64,000 nt of DNA from Jacaranda mimosifolia (taxonomy: Eukaryota; Streptophyta; Magnoliopsida; Lamiales; Bignoniaceae): the NCBI GenBank assembly GCA_018894105.1, contig CM032120.1:31704710-31768709 (forward strand), given 5' to 3'. Below are positions 35,696 through 48,092 of this stretch, piece after piece. The position numbers were made by a program, and so were the translations under genes. The notes below the pieces were generated by a model. It did no database searches. It was given only the letters and a program-made list of their open reading frames with translations, and was not told the origin of the DNA. Numbering within the stretch: position 1 is the stretch's first letter; each line of letters starts with the position of its first letter.

Positions 35696-36965
35696 TGTTA
35701 ACCCCCTGATGATTTACATTGTTTTGATTATGACAAAATTAAATTCCCAAAATTATGTGCTAAAAGCATGCAATTGAATTATGGATATCTTTCCATATTA
35801 TCTACTGGAATCTATCTATGCACTGGAATTTACTTTCTATAATTAAAAGATCTCTTGAAGATTCTAGCTTGATTCACATCTCTATAACTTAGGAAAGAAA
35901 TTATATCCTGTTATAATTATTGATACATCCGTAATTTATGGAACTAATGCATGTTTACTTAAATATCTTGTTTTCTTATTTGATTTCAACGAACACTTAC
36001 CTAAATAAGAATTTATGGCCATTAGACATAAGCATATAAATATGAAAATATGCAGCATTGTTATGTGTGAATCACTTAGTTGGGAAAAGATATTTGTTAA
36101 GCGTTTTGAGGAGTTGCGTGATACTCTCATACACGTTTTATGCTTAAGTATTGCTAATTTCTTACTCTACGTGTGTTTTTGAGGGACCTTGTGGTGAAGA
36201 AGGTTAAAGGGAACTTGACTTCGACGGACTTTGGGGAGACGAGGACAAGACAGTTTATGTCTCGAAAGACCTAGTAGTGAAGAGGGGCAGGAGTCATACC
36301 TACTCTCGAGGGACCTCGTGAAGAGAACAAATCAGCACTTGGTTGCTTTAAGAACCTCTAGGTGAAGAAACTAGTATAGCGGTATTGTCTAGAATCTTTT
36401 GTAGTGTTCTGGGCTCCAGTCTGGAAGGAAAATCTAAAGCCTGCTATACGGAGTGGCAACAACTTATGCATCAGTCCACAGAGGTTGTGCAAGTGAATCT
36501 AGTAGAAGTTCTCTCGGGCCTGTTCAAAAAGCAGCTGGTTTTGCAGTGCTCTGGAATCTGCCTTATCCCATCTAGAATTCTAGTTTAACTCTTTGTGAAG
36601 AGTTTGTTTTTCACCCTAGTAAGGTATTTTTTATCCTTTTACCTTTATTCTATCAAATTTCTATACTTAATTGTAAAACATTCTTACATATTAATTGATT
36701 TGACAGGTTCAAAATCCTACATGAAAGCTTAGGTGGAAAAGTAGTCTTACTGAACCTCTATAAATAACAGTGTCCATTTGCTACTATTTTTGTTGCTTTA
36801 TTTATCACTGGTCTGACTGATGGTTTAACTGGTACTTACAAATTCAAGTCAATAACTAAAATTGTTTTCTATGAAATACTTAAACTATTTTGAGTTATAA
36901 ACTTCCGTTGTATCAAAATTCCTTAGGCCTAATTCACCCCCATCTTAAGCTTATAATCACTCACA
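35696..36965 (+). repeat. SIRE-like 3' LTR
   Basis: Starts TGTTAACCCCC, ends ATAATCACTCACA, and is followed by TSD GTTTG. Confidence 0.88.
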
Positions 36966-37079
36966 GTTTGTCAGATACTTTACTTCAAACTTCTTTGCAT
37001 TTGTATTGTATATTTAGTGTCAAGTTTATGCTATTGAATTGTATATAATACACTTTGGTGCACAAACCTCTATTAACAA

Positions 37080-37200
37080 CCTATACTACAAATGATAAAT
37101 GGAAGCAACACGTACATGTCCATGCATGCCTATTGCCCAATCTCTACTACAATGATAAAATGGAAGCAACATGTTCATCTACATATGTTCATGCATGCCC
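37080..37200. repeat. Imperfect 62-bp tandem duplication
   Basis: CTACTACAATGATAAAATGG near 37144 repeats an almost identical block near 37083, and both run into CATGCATGCC. Confidence 0.65.
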
Positions 37201-37210
37201 ACACAATTAA

Positions 37211-37592
37211 GAGGGTGATGGCCTCAGCATAATTTAAAACTTGCTATATAATACAAGATATTTTTGAAATTTATAAAATGTTAAAATTTATTTTAAAATA
37301 AATTTTTGAAGTATTTAAATAAAATAAAATTTTGAAACTAACTATTGAATATCAATAGTGACAATCTTATAATTAATTTAATTAAAATTAAAGGAGTTTA
37401 TTAGATTTTAAAAAATAATTAAAATTTTTTTTACTATTTTTAAAAGAATTTGTTTTAACATTTTATTTTAGAAGCCTATAAATTTCTTCTTTCAAAAAAG
37501 TTTACGATACACTTTATAACATTTTATAAGTTTCTAAGCGTCTTATGAAATGTTTTTAAAAGATTTATAATTAGGCTCACTCAAACACCCTC
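37211..37592. mobile_element. Candidate MITE downstream of the peptide gene
   Basis: The left end GAGGGTGATGGCCTCAGC and the reverse complement of the right end, GAGGGTGTTTGAGTGAGC, form imperfect inverted repeats. Flanking trinucleotides are TAA and TAT, so the TSD is not clean. The interior is AT-rich and non-coding. Its right end is about 350 bp beyond the stop codon of the gene at 37940-38263. Confidence 0.42.
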
Positions 37593-37939
37593 TATCTTAC
37601 AAAAACTTATTGATTAATTCCGAGAATAAAAATGAAAACAAAATAACTTAAACATAGACCATAGTTAGATAATTAAACCATTTCCAATCACAATCATCTA
37701 CAACGAGATAGAATCAGAACCACATAGTTCTTCCACTAGCTATGTAGATAATTATCTACAACCCAGCTTGTTGTTGCATATTTAGTTCACCATCTATACA
37801 CAACTTAAACTAGCATTACTTTATACCAAATTAACACCCTAATACATAGAAGATGTAGATCCAAGTCAAGTACCACACCAGGTGTCGGAGGGAGACTACT
37901 AGCTACTGCATGGAACATTATTAAAGCTCCATTTCCTTA

Positions 37940-38263
37940 TCATGGGGAGCCACTCACACTATCACTAGCACCACCACTTTTGGATCCTGCTGGGCTATTG
38001 GGCAGCAACTTTGGATAGTGGACCCCAGGGTAAGAGCAAAAGGTCGAATGCCCAAAGCCCAAACCTGGGTTGGGGAAGGGGAAGGAACCACCTGAGCCTG
38101 GGTTCGGAAATGCCCCACTGAAACCTGGGTTGGGGAAAGCTCCACCAATACTTCCGAAGGGCTGAGGCTGATCAACCTTGAGAATTCTTCCTCCTCTGAC
38201 ATCCACTGAGAGTGCACAAAGAAACAAAGTGAAGATGAGCAGCACCTTAGTAAAACCCACCAT
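37940..38263 (-). CDS. Small secreted Gly/Pro/Phe-rich protein, 107 aa
   Basis: The protein starts MVGFTKVLLIFTLFLCALSV. A hydrophobic signal peptide (about residues 1-20) predicts secretion to the cell wall. The mature part begins near GGRILKVDQPQPFG and contains FPNPG three times (residues 43-47, 52-56, 63-67) in a Gly/Ser/Phe context. Then come a single Cys (STFCSYPG), a PKLLPNSP stretch and a Ser/Gly tail ending SGSP. I do not recognise the family; it resembles small cell-wall or secreted-peptide precursors. The ATG at 38263 is chosen because an in-frame upstream extension to 38335 has no ATG and would bury the signal peptide; its context is AAGATGG. The frame is intact, unlike everything else here. 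A TATA box lies about 95 bp upstream and a solo LTR about 170 bp upstream. No introns are needed. Confidence 0.75.
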   Translation of the reverse strand: MVGFTKVLLIFTLFLCALSVDVRGGRILKVDQPQPFGSIGGAFPNPGFSGAFPNPGSGGSFPFPNPGLGFGHSTFCSYPGVHYPKLLPNSPAGSKSGGASDSVSGSP

Positions 38264-38354
38264 CTTGACAGATCTCTTTCTTAACTTGTCCAATTTCACT
38301 ACTACTCTTTTTCTATTTATATGTGTGTGTGACAAAGGTTGCCTGAACAGATAT

Positions 38355-38363
38355 CCTTTTATA
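38355..38363 (-). promoter_or_regulatory. Probable TATA box of the peptide gene
   Basis: TATAAAAGG on the minus strand, about 95 bp before the ATG, would place a start site about 65 nt upstream of translation. A second TATAAATAG at about 38312-38320 is closer and less likely. A (TA)n run at 38402-38420 lies just upstream. Confidence 0.5.
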
Positions 38364-38430
38364 TTAGAAAAAGTTGGATGTTGTCAGCTGTTTGGTTTTC
38401 AAATATATATATATATATATGGGAAATATA

Positions 38431-39872
38431 TGTTGTCTCCAAGATATTCCAACATGCATAAGTGCAACAAAATAAAATAATATCACAATTCAGATTATCA
38501 AAATTTTAATCAGATAATCATAAGATGGCAAACGTGCGTTTTTATCAAATTGAAATTCAATTATTTAGCATGCGTGATCAAAATAATTAAATTCAAATAA
38601 AGCATGCGTGATCAGAATTATAAGCACAATAAATTCAGGGCAAGACAGAATTCATTTAATCAGATACGAGTCTAGGAAAAGCCAAAATTACATATCAATC
38701 GAGGCAATAAAACAGTAAAGCATGCTTTCAGTATAATTGAATATAGATACGAAATTTAAAGGAAAAACTTAGCTTAAGGATCATGTATTATAACAGAATC
38801 AATCAGACGACCAAATCACAGAATTCTGTTTGCCTTGAAGAAACGAGCGCCCCGACTCACCAGTGCAACGGGTACAGTACTGCTCCTCCCAAGATGAGAT
38901 GGTCCGGAACGATTAGGTGCACTCCGTCTCGTTCACCTTGAACAGTACTTAGTCACCGGAATCAGAATCAGATAGCCAAGTCACCATAACATAAGGATAT
39001 TTAGCCAAATATGAGAAAAATGATATTTAGCCGAATATCAGAAGGTAGGAATTATAAGAGGAAGTTTCTAGATAATCAGGGGGAAAGGAAGAATGTATGA
39101 ACGTAAGCAGAAGAGATTGCCTTTGGCGTTTTTTTTTTTTTTTTTTTTTGGTGTGTTTTCAAGACTGCTAGAGGTAGTCTATTTATAGAGGAGAATTAGG
39201 GCTGGCAGAGGGTAATGGACCGACAGCCAAACCTAATTTCACCTAGGGTTTAACGGCTGTAAAGTGCTAATTAGGGTTTGACTAAGTAAAACCCTAATCC
39301 ATATCCGCCATTATCCCTAAGAATTCGACTGATCTCCAATGGGCATGACTCGGTCAAGCCCTTATCCGATCAAGCCAATGGTTAAGTTTAAATTTTGAAT
39401 TTTAATTTCAAATTCAAAATTCTCATTGAATTTCGTCCAAAAAGATAAGACTGGGACTGAGACAATTCGCCCTAACGCCCGCGCCCACGACAAGGATCCA
39501 GAACAAGGCCAGGCGGCGGCAGTGGCGCGCACATGTGGTCCACTTATGTGAACCCCTTAAAAAACACTTTATCAAACATTCTTACTTGAGTCCAATATAA
39601 ACTAGTCCACACTAGTTTATAAAACCAATGTGGAACATGTGAAGGGTTGAAATAACCCTTCAACTCCTCCACTTGGTTTTATAATAGACAAGCAAGTCTC
39701 CTCTATCTCAAGTTTCCTATGTGGGACAACTCAGCTTGTAACACTTAACCATTTCCGTTCTTCTATTTCACCAATTTCACCACCATGATTATCTTTGGAT
39801 TCCAGCCATAATTGGCATCCATCCAAAATTAATTAAACATGTAATTAGGCTCAATTGTGCCAAATTACAACA
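38431..39872 (-). mobile_element. Solo LTR (copia-type) next to the peptide gene promoter
   Basis: On the plus strand it starts TGTTGTCTCC and ends ATTACAACA, with matching TGTTGT..ACAACA termini. ATATA flanks both sides (38426-38430, 39873-39877), a perfect 5-bp TSD, though within AT-rich DNA. On the minus strand CTATAAATAGAC (about 39178-39190) is a TATA box, so transcription would run toward the peptide gene. A T-run of about 20 (39129-39148) lies downstream of that TATA box. No PBS or coding sequence adjoins it. Confidence 0.7.
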
Positions 39873-39877
39873 ATATA

Positions 39878-42278
39878 TAAGCAAATTAGCTGCAGGGCTA
39901 TATATATATATATATATTATCATTAAATGGCAGAGGTAGATGTGTACGAGTAAATGCAACTACTAAAATTTATAACCATTTAAGGTTTCTCTATACGTTG
40001 GTTTTGTGATACAATTAAGTGGTTGTTACAATTCTTGTTTGCACTATTTCATCATTGTCATTCACTTCAATCATTTATTAATTTACGCAAAAATAATAAT
40101 GATCTTTTTGTCCCAATATCATTGAAAAGTTAATTTTTTTAAGTATTATTACGTTATTGAACTCATAACTATTGAATGATAATAAATGCTTATTATATCA
40201 CTAATTTAATTGAGTTTAAAAAATCACTATAAAGAATAGGATTAATAGACTGCTACTTTTGAAATGTTACAAAAAATAAACGGAAATAATAAAATTCTAA
40301 GAAAAGGGGAATGCATGAACGAACTTGGGGATAATATTGTCTTTAATTTACCATTCTATTTCTTTTGTGGGCTTGCAATTTATGGATCTCACCTAACGTG
40401 AGATGAGATGCCTGGAGTTGGAGGACTTTAATTCGAACCAAAAACCTCAAATATATATGGCTGTGATCAGCTGCTGCTGCATAGGAAAGTTTTTTGACCT
40501 AAATAAGAATATATAGCTCATTATATAAGTTATTATTTAAAGAGATACAAAACGATGATTTTGTCAATATTAATCTTTTTAAAATAAAGTACGATATTCA
40601 TCAGTTCATTTCACATCAATCCGCAAAATAGTAATTTCCATACGCTGTTCTTATGATTCAGTTGTAAATCCTTTATCCGTTCTTCTTGAATTTTGATAGC
40701 ATTTTTTTCTATTTTTGCAAGGTACAAAGTTAATTTTATTGCAAAGGTTTAATTGGAAATATTGCAGCTACCTTAACAATTTGTTGTTATTACAGAGAAG
40801 GATATATTGATGTTGTCATCTCAACTTGGATATTTGCATACGTCATAAAATAAATTAAATGATCATACTTTAAAATCTTAATTATTGTTAGCTTATGTAA
40901 CAAGATGTTTATTGTAATAGTTAACAAGGAATATTACAAGTAAAATTAACTAATGTTACAATTGCTATTGTTGTTACTTAAATCAGGAAAACAAAAACTA
41001 GGGGTGGCAATATCTGACACGACACAATGATTCAACACAAATTAGACGCAAAAAAATTGATTTTGGATTGACCCCCATTTTCAATTCATGTTCAATAAGT
41101 TCAACACGAACATGAAACCCCCAAAAAAAGAGTTGTTTGCATTGAATTTTAGATTAAACGAACAATTCGAAATTTAATTTTGAATCACATGACAACCAAA
41201 TCTACCTGAACTCACTCAATCCAACACGAACTAAACAAATAAAATTTAAAATTTTCTATAAAAGGGGTAAAATATAAAATAAGGAAAACAAAATAAAGCT
41301 TGACACTTTGAACTTTAGCAATAACAAAGTAATTGCTTTGCCATATTTTGGCCTAATTCATTTTTGCGAACAAATAGAATGGATGATTATTATTCTAGAC
41401 TGCTTGTAATGGCTATTTTTGGGCACTCAAGTCGACACAAACATTGTTCTGCAAAGAGTTGTCAAATCACTAATTTGGCTATTGAATTATCCAAGGAGCT
41501 CTTCTTAGGCCATTTGCAATGTAAGGTTTCACATATGTGGATGGATAAGAACCCTCTATGTTGAGAGGTTGTACAAAAGTCAAATGACTCAAGCAAGTGT
41601 TTATAAAAAATTATGTGCATAATCAAACTACTTGTTGATTTATTTGTTTGATAATAGATTTTTATTGGTTTATATGTTGCTTAATTGAATCAATATAAAG
41701 TTAAAAAACAATGCTATTTTAAGAAGTTAAAAGATATAATTTGATTGACATGAAAAACAAAAAACAAAAATTAGAAAGAGTGGGTGAGTAAAGATGGAAA
41801 AACATGTGATTTCAAAAATAAGATGCTTTATAATTTCAATGAGTAAAACTTGAATAAATATGTGATTGTTAAAAAATGAGATACTTTGTGATTTCAACTT
41901 CTTTATAATGTAGATAGATACCAAAAATAGAAGGAAAAAATCTTAAGTATATTGTATGGTTCAATTAAAATTTTTAGTAGAAAACTGTTAGTGTGGAATT
42001 ATGATCTAAACTCCTTATTCTTATTTTAATTTATTAATAATCAAAAATAAATAAAATTAAGAAATACATGTACAATAAGAATTTTCTAAAAACAAAAATA
42101 ATTACTAAAAATAATTATTTTAAATAAGGTTGGCATGTTGGAATTGATGGATCTGGGTTGGTAGGTCAACTTGATGAAAATCAAGTCGACCCGAATCCGA
42201 CCTAATGAGAATAAGGTCAGGTAGGAGTTGGGTACTTTTAGGTTGTCATCGGTTAGGTTGGGTTTGAAGTAAATAAAC
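39878..42278. other. AT-rich intergenic DNA, no gene seen
   Basis: Contains (TA)n near 39899-39918. AGGGGTGGCAATATCTGACA at about 40999 looks like a hAT-type terminus, but no partner end was found. Open frames such as 41364-41564 have no recognisable domain. Confidence 0.5.
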
Positions 42279-42283
42279 TAATG

Positions 42284-43055
42284 TAATATGGGTGATTATA
42301 TCGAGCCCAATTCTATCTACCCAACATCGAAGCCCAAACCGAAAACTTTAAACGGGCCCAACTACAAAAACCAAGTAGAGCCTCGTTGAAATGGTCGACC
42401 TCAAATAGGGTTAGTCAACCATAAACTGACCCTTAGTCCCACGGTCTCCACGACCAAAAATCCTCTCAACCATACGAGGTTGACCAGTGAAGCTAATCAA
42501 GTTATCTTCGGGTCATGGCCATATTAATTACATGCCTGCCATCAGTCACTTCTGCATTTAATGCTGCCAAACTACCATCCTGCCCACATTAATGACTCTG
42601 TTAATCGATGCCCTCCGTATTAATTACGATGAGAGTGCCTCTTATTTCTGGCCTATCAAAAGCATGATGGCCAGCTAATTCCAAAATGACACCCGAAGCC
42701 CCTATATGAAGAAAAGGGACTTCACTATGTATTAGGGAGAATATGGTCATTTCGACTTTACCATCTCTTTGAAGTACCAAACACTATAAATACCCTCATT
42801 ATAGATTCAAAGATATGACTTTCATTCCCATTTAAGCCTTTGCTCTGCACATTTACCTTTCAGTCGGGGTATCACTGACTTACATATTGGATGGCCATAG
42901 CTGAGAGCAAACTCGACTAGCCTAATGTTTTGTTCACTCATTGCAGGATTCAACTCACTCTTTTGTTATACTCCTAGCTACCCACTATATTTCTAGTCGA
43001 TTGGCCCTCACTTCACTAGCTCACTAGAACCACCTCAAAGAAAACAATATCATCA
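42284..43055 (+). mobile_element. Solo LTR of a Tat-like element
   Basis: Starts TAATATGGGTG, corresponding to TGATATGGG of the Tat-like LTR at 21646 with one change, and ends ATATCATCA. Perfect TAATG duplications flank it (42279-42283, 43056-43060). GTCGACC-type blocks, a TATAAATACC box near 42786 and a GCCATAGCTGAGAG block near 42892 parallel that LTR, but overall divergence is clear, so it is a different subfamily. Confidence 0.78.
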
Positions 43056-43274
43056 TAATGTTACATCCCCATCTCAACCTAACTCAAACCCTTCCAATCC
43101 ATCCATTTGCTACTCCTAACAAAAACTTATAGTATGCAAATAAAAGGAACATGAGGGTAATCTTTTTGGTAATACTTATACTAAATTATCTAACTTCTTA
43201 CAAATACACTTTTGCATTACTTGGAACTTCGAGATGATAACAAAAAATACTAAAAATAATACTTTAGAATGTAA

Positions 43275-43762
43275 GGCTTAGTTTACTTTGTGAAATGGAA
43301 TGATTGGATGAAATTATGGAGGAATTAAGGATTAAAACAATTTTCAACTTTTCAAGTCATATTACTTTGTTGGATGAAAAGATAGATGAAAGCAGATAAC
43401 TATATTAATTTTTTACTTGGAAGGATGATAATAGTAGGATAAATGTTAACATGATTGTAATTCCCTTTATTAAGAACAATTGTAAGAGAAATAACTTCCT
43501 CTCATTTAAACAAGCTGAGGGACAAGTACATAATTGACTTTAGTTTTAGTGAGGACTTTTTAGTCATTTTAACTTTTATCCCTATATACCCAAAAACTGA
43601 AATTTTTGTGTCCTTTGCTAAGGGCTGGACTCATCATCTATGTTAATCAGAAACATTGACGGGCCAATAATTATTTTTTAGGTTCATATTTTCCAAAGTA
43701 TGCACTAGATTTCAAAGCATTTGGGCCTTCATCCATCCAAAACCCTTATAGTAAATGGGCCC
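43275..43762. mobile_element. PIF/Harbinger-like MITE
   Basis: The left end GGCTTAGTTTACTTTGTG and the reverse complement of the right end, GGGCCCATTTACTATAAGG, are imperfect inverted repeats, flanked by TAA at 43272-43274 and 43763-43765. It is 488 bp, almost the length of the MITE at 18080, but the interior is unrelated by eye. Confidence 0.62.
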
Positions 43763-43765
43763 TAA

Positions 43766-44524
43766 ATGTGTTCAAGTGAAAATATATCATTAAGTGTGGT
43801 ATCATTTAGCCAAACAAAAAATCCAATAACAAAAATAATAAAATGTAATAAGTATCAAGAGAGATCATAGGATTAAAGATTTCAAGTTAGAGGGCCAAAC
43901 TATTAATTTCTAAGAAAATACTTCATTTTTATTGTAATTCAGAATTTGAAATAAATTAAGGTGATAGGGAGTCAAAAACTACCATCCTATATTATATAAA
44001 GTCGATACATATTGGTATGCATTCATAGTACACGTCCCCTAGCAAGTCTTGTGAATAAAAGTCCATGTCAAATCTTGCATGCAATATGCTTAAGATCTGC
44101 GTGGAAATAATACAAGAACTTATAAAATTATGGGGAAGTGAAATACCCAATACTTGAAATTGCAAAAAGAAAATGGATATGAATTGCAAGCATTACGGCG
44201 ACTATAATATGTACTCAAGATGAAAATAATGAGAGTACAACATATCCAACATACAAATGAATAAAAATCTTGAAGATATGATAACGGTGCAATAAAAGAT
44301 CGAATTTTTTCTTTGCTTATGTGAATTAACGTTAGGTTTTATTTTTTGAATTTTAAAGTGAAAAATTTTAAGATTCTTTTTTTTCATTTTAATTGACAGT
44401 ACTTTGTGTTTTAGTTTTATTTCTCTCATCAATTTAGAATCCAGACATTTTATAGCAAAAGTATGGTTGGTCTACCTCCATAAATTCAAAATCATGCTTG
44501 ATCCCACTTCGAAATATTAGAATA
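43766..44524. other. AT-rich intergenic DNA, nothing recognised
   Basis: No coding similarity or terminal repeats were found in this interval. Confidence 0.5.
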
Positions 44525-45017
44525 TTACGTGTGCAACAATATCTCATACATAATTCGGCATCATATAATAGAAAGTAATCATTCAATATCAAAGCAAATA
44601 AATTTTAAAGAAATAAAATACACATTAAGTAAAGAAAACAAACCGGAAGCAATATGTATTTAGTGAAAGAAAGAAGCGAGTCAACGTCTACATGGACACA
44701 GCTTCTTTAAGGTCTTATCTACCTCCAACTGGTCCCGGAGACTGCTAACGGATGGCCCCCCCAAAGATACAATGACTCACGAATAGTCTAAGGCATCAGC
44801 CCTAAAGATTGAACCTCCAAAACGAAATGACTTGAACCTTTGTGCTTAATGAAAATGTTTATGCATGTATACGAGTATGAATGCCTAGAGCACTAGTATG
44901 CTAATATGCTTGTATGAATTTTTTGATGAAATGACTCTAGACAACATCTATATTTGTAGGACTTAAGTGCCTATTCCTATCAGACATGTCTCTAACTCTA
45001 TCAGACTAAATAAAAGT

Positions 45018-47766
45018 TGTAACACCCCTAAAATTCGGTATTTTAGAAAGTAAGGATTTAGAAATCAAGATATTGGTTGGTCAAATTTTAAGGCTCGAAA
45101 AATAAATAAAAAGGATTTAATTGCATGGAAATTGAAAGTTTTGGGGTCAAATCGCAATTTGAGAAAATTTGATTGACCAATATTTGGAGATTTTGTGGAT
45201 CAAAGTGAGAATATTTTTGGTCAACCGGGCCAATGTTATGCACTAAGAAGGTTGGGGACTAAAATTGAATATGGAAGAACTTTTGAGGACTTGATTGCAG
45301 GCTGGGCAAAAGTTTTGGGGGTCAAAATTAGATTCCAAGAAATAGTTCCTTATATAGCTAAACCCCCCTGCATTTCTTCAAATTTCCACATGCATTCCTG
45401 TTTTTCCCCCTCCTCCGACCTTCTCCGATGAACGGCAAAACCCATCAAATTATATATCAATATCTTTCTCTCAACATGAGGAACACAATGGTACCAAAAT
45501 TGACGCAAAACCACTGGTGAATCGCCAGGAATTTGAAGCCAAAGGTGAGCTCACGGCGGAGGTGGTGATCACAATGTCACCGGCAACTGAAGACTGGATT
45601 GGAGTACTGGGTTTTGTTGGGCTTAGCTTAAGGATCACACTGGTGTCTTCAATTTTGGAAACGGACCACCAAAGTGGGCAGAATTGAGGAAAAAGAGACA
45701 CAGCGGCGCTATGGTGTTTTCCAGCCAATTGAGTGGCTTATCGGTGGCAGATGCAAAAATTGACCAAGGCATCTTGTTGGCTAAGCTAAAAGGTGTCGAT
45801 TTGTGGTGGTGTTGACCATTTTCTGCGATGACGACGGAGCTGAGGCAGAATCTTCGCCTCGACGCGACAATCGTGGTGATGTAATTGGTTCGTGATTTTG
45901 AAGTCTGGATAAGGATATCTTGGGTAATTACTAGAATTGCAGTTAAGCTTTATAATGTTTAATTTTTACCGAACCTTATATATTGTTAAGAAGATGAAAA
46001 TATTTGATATTGGAATCTAGATATGGACCATGCATGTACGATTGTATGTATTAGTGGGCCCGAATTTGTATTATCACATGATAACTTTGGGATAATTGAG
46101 ATAATTAAGTGATTAAACCCTAATTTTGTGGATTTGAGACCTAAGTGGTAAAATTAGGTCATTAAGAATAATTAGACTGTTAATATTAATTTGGTATGTC
46201 ATTGCAAGGTTAATTTTGTAATTAAGAACCCGATTATATTCCTTTATCGAGACTGGCGTTATTAGCATTTCTTTATCGAGGCTATCGATTTAGCTGATTA
46301 AGTATTGATTTTAGACCGTTATTTGTATAATTGTGATTATAAGGTCGAATGAGGATCTTGACAGTGGACATATTCTTTTAGTTAGGTGATGAGGAGCTGC
46401 GTCCCGCGGACCAGCAAGCTGTGACTTCATTTTGAGGCTTTTAAGGTGAGGGCCTATTAAACCTATTTTTCTGGGAAGTGATACTCCTTAAACATTGAAA
46501 TTCATGATTGTTTGAGTTCCTTATGATTATCAATCATGTGCTTTGTATACCCTTGTGAGGGTCTAACCTCTTGGGTACTTGTTTTGTATGCCCTATAAGG
46601 GTCTGCCAATCTGGCACTTGATTATACCTATATATTATTGTGATAAGCCACTCAAAGGGTTAAACTCGTTTCTGTACTATAACTACATTTTAGTTATTAA
46701 AATCTATGAATTGCTTGAAATTTCATTTGTTATCCGTTGTCGATTTGTTATCGATTATTTGTTGTCGTTCTGTTATTTGTTACCGTTTTGTTATCTATTA
46801 TCAATCCGTATTTGTTACCATTTGTAATTATTATATAGGAATAATGGGACATTAATCCCTACTATGTGCAAGGGATAAGCTGTAAGCCCGAAACTCTTGG
46901 TTAAATAACGGGATGTTAATCCCTACTGTGTTCATGGGATAAGCTGTAAGCCTGGAACTCATGATATAAGGAGAATCTGATATGCATGTCCTATTCTGAT
47001 TCGTTGGACCACATATGTTACTCAGGATTGTTTTGTTTCGACTGTATTCTGATTCTTTGTATTCCGCTCATGGAGCAACAAGGATGGTGTAGTTTCTTGG
47101 TCTAGATTGGTCTATTATCCAGGCCGAACGAGCCGACTGTATTTCCTCCCGAACTGATCCGGTTGAGATGATCCCAAGCCGTTCGAGCCGACGGTCACAA
47201 CTCCCGATCTAGTACCTACTAATAACCTTGAATTTGTTAATGCCTGTGTTCTGATACATTTATGTTCCAACTGCATTATTTGTTAGTTTGTGAACTATTA
47301 AATTGTTCCCTTTTCAGCAGAGTCCTTATGATTTATTATTGATTATTATCCCTCACTAAGTCCTTTGGACTTACCCTCCCATTTTATCCTTGATTTTCTT
47401 AGTCAAGATTAAATGATGGTCACGGACTTTAGGCTGGGACTGGAGGCAATTTGTTTTGTAATAGAACATGTATTTATATGTGTATATGGGTTCTCTTGAA
47501 TGTTAAACTTTAACTTAGAAATGTTGTGATATGTTAAGATTGAATTAATTACCTGAGGCATGTATATGTTATGGTGAATATTATGGGACAACTTATGGCA
47601 AGTATTTAGCACTTGTGTTGAGGTCTACTTAGGTTGAAGCATGTTGTTGACTCTGATGATTTTGAGAAATTTTTCTTATGGGCCTATTGATTGTCTTATG
47701 GGTCATAATTTAAGTTTAAATCAGAGTGTCATCCCAGCTGAGGGATTATCCCGAGGGAGTGGTACA
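45018..47766 (+). mobile_element. Solo LTR of a chromovirus-type gypsy element (copy B)
   Basis: Starts TGTAACACCC and ends GAGTGGTACA. Flanks AAAGT (45013-45017) and AAGGT (47767-47771) differ at one base, and the unbroken copia LTR shows AAGGT as the original target. About 2749 bp; close relative of 9604-12758, sharing the first 150 bp almost exactly and CCCTCACTAAGTCCTTTGGA near 47351. No PBS or coding region adjoins it. Confidence 0.85.
46840..46966 (+). repeat. 64-bp tandem duplication inside the solo LTR
   Basis: AATAATGGGACATTAATCCC at 46840 recurs as AATAACGGGATGTTAATCCC at 46904; both run into GGGATAAGCTGTAAGCC. Confidence 0.78.
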
Positions 47767-48092
47767 AAGGTTGTGACCTTTATTTTGAATTTCAAAAGAC
47801 ATCGGTTGCAACTCTTTAAGGAAATTAGACATGACTGTTGGAAAATTTTAATTTTAGTCTCAAAACTCAAATTTTAAAATAATCATCATAATAATTATAT
47901 AAGATAATTATTATTATTATTTTCATATTATTAATATATTATCCACCCACTCCCTTGTCTTATATAATATTTAGCTCATAACTCACTTTTTAACCAATTT
48001 GTTCATTGAACACAAATTAATTTTGGCACTCAGCTACACTAACAAAATCTCCTCAATGAGAAAAATTAATTAATTTAAATGCCAAAATTCTA

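Larger units (their letters stand above)
14999..36965 (+). mobile_element. SIRE-like Ty1/copia element, nested host of other insertions
   Basis: LTRs of about 1.28 kb (14999-16287 and 35696-36965) bound a copia interior: gag, protease, integrase, RT, RNase H, then an additional 3' ORF before the purine tract, the layout of SIRE-type elements. Flanks GTTTA (14994-14998) and GTTTG (36966-36970) are a 5-bp TSD with one mismatch. The 21,967-bp span includes a 487-bp MITE and a 12-kb Tat-like element that contains a CACTA element. Without these insertions the element is about 9.5 kb. All frames are broken. Confidence 0.9.
44530..48092 (-). repeat. 3' LTR of the minus-strand copia element, split by a solo LTR
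   Basis: 44530-45017 and 47767-48092 together align with 53307-54099. The join is at CAGACTAAATAAA / AAGGTTGTG, matching the unbroken CAGACTAAACAAAGGTTGTG near 53778. Confidence 0.82.

Noticed and set aside
37954..38217. Alternative minus-strand frame inside the peptide gene
   Set aside because: It is a shifted reading of the FPNPG repeats without a signal peptide.
38178..38480. Plus-strand frame opposite the peptide gene
   Set aside because: It overlaps the promoter and the solo LTR end and has no signal or domain; the minus-strand frame has a signal peptide and repeats.
40999..42180. Possible hAT MITE beginning AGGGGTGGCAAT
   Set aside because: No matching inverted end or TSD could be found downstream.
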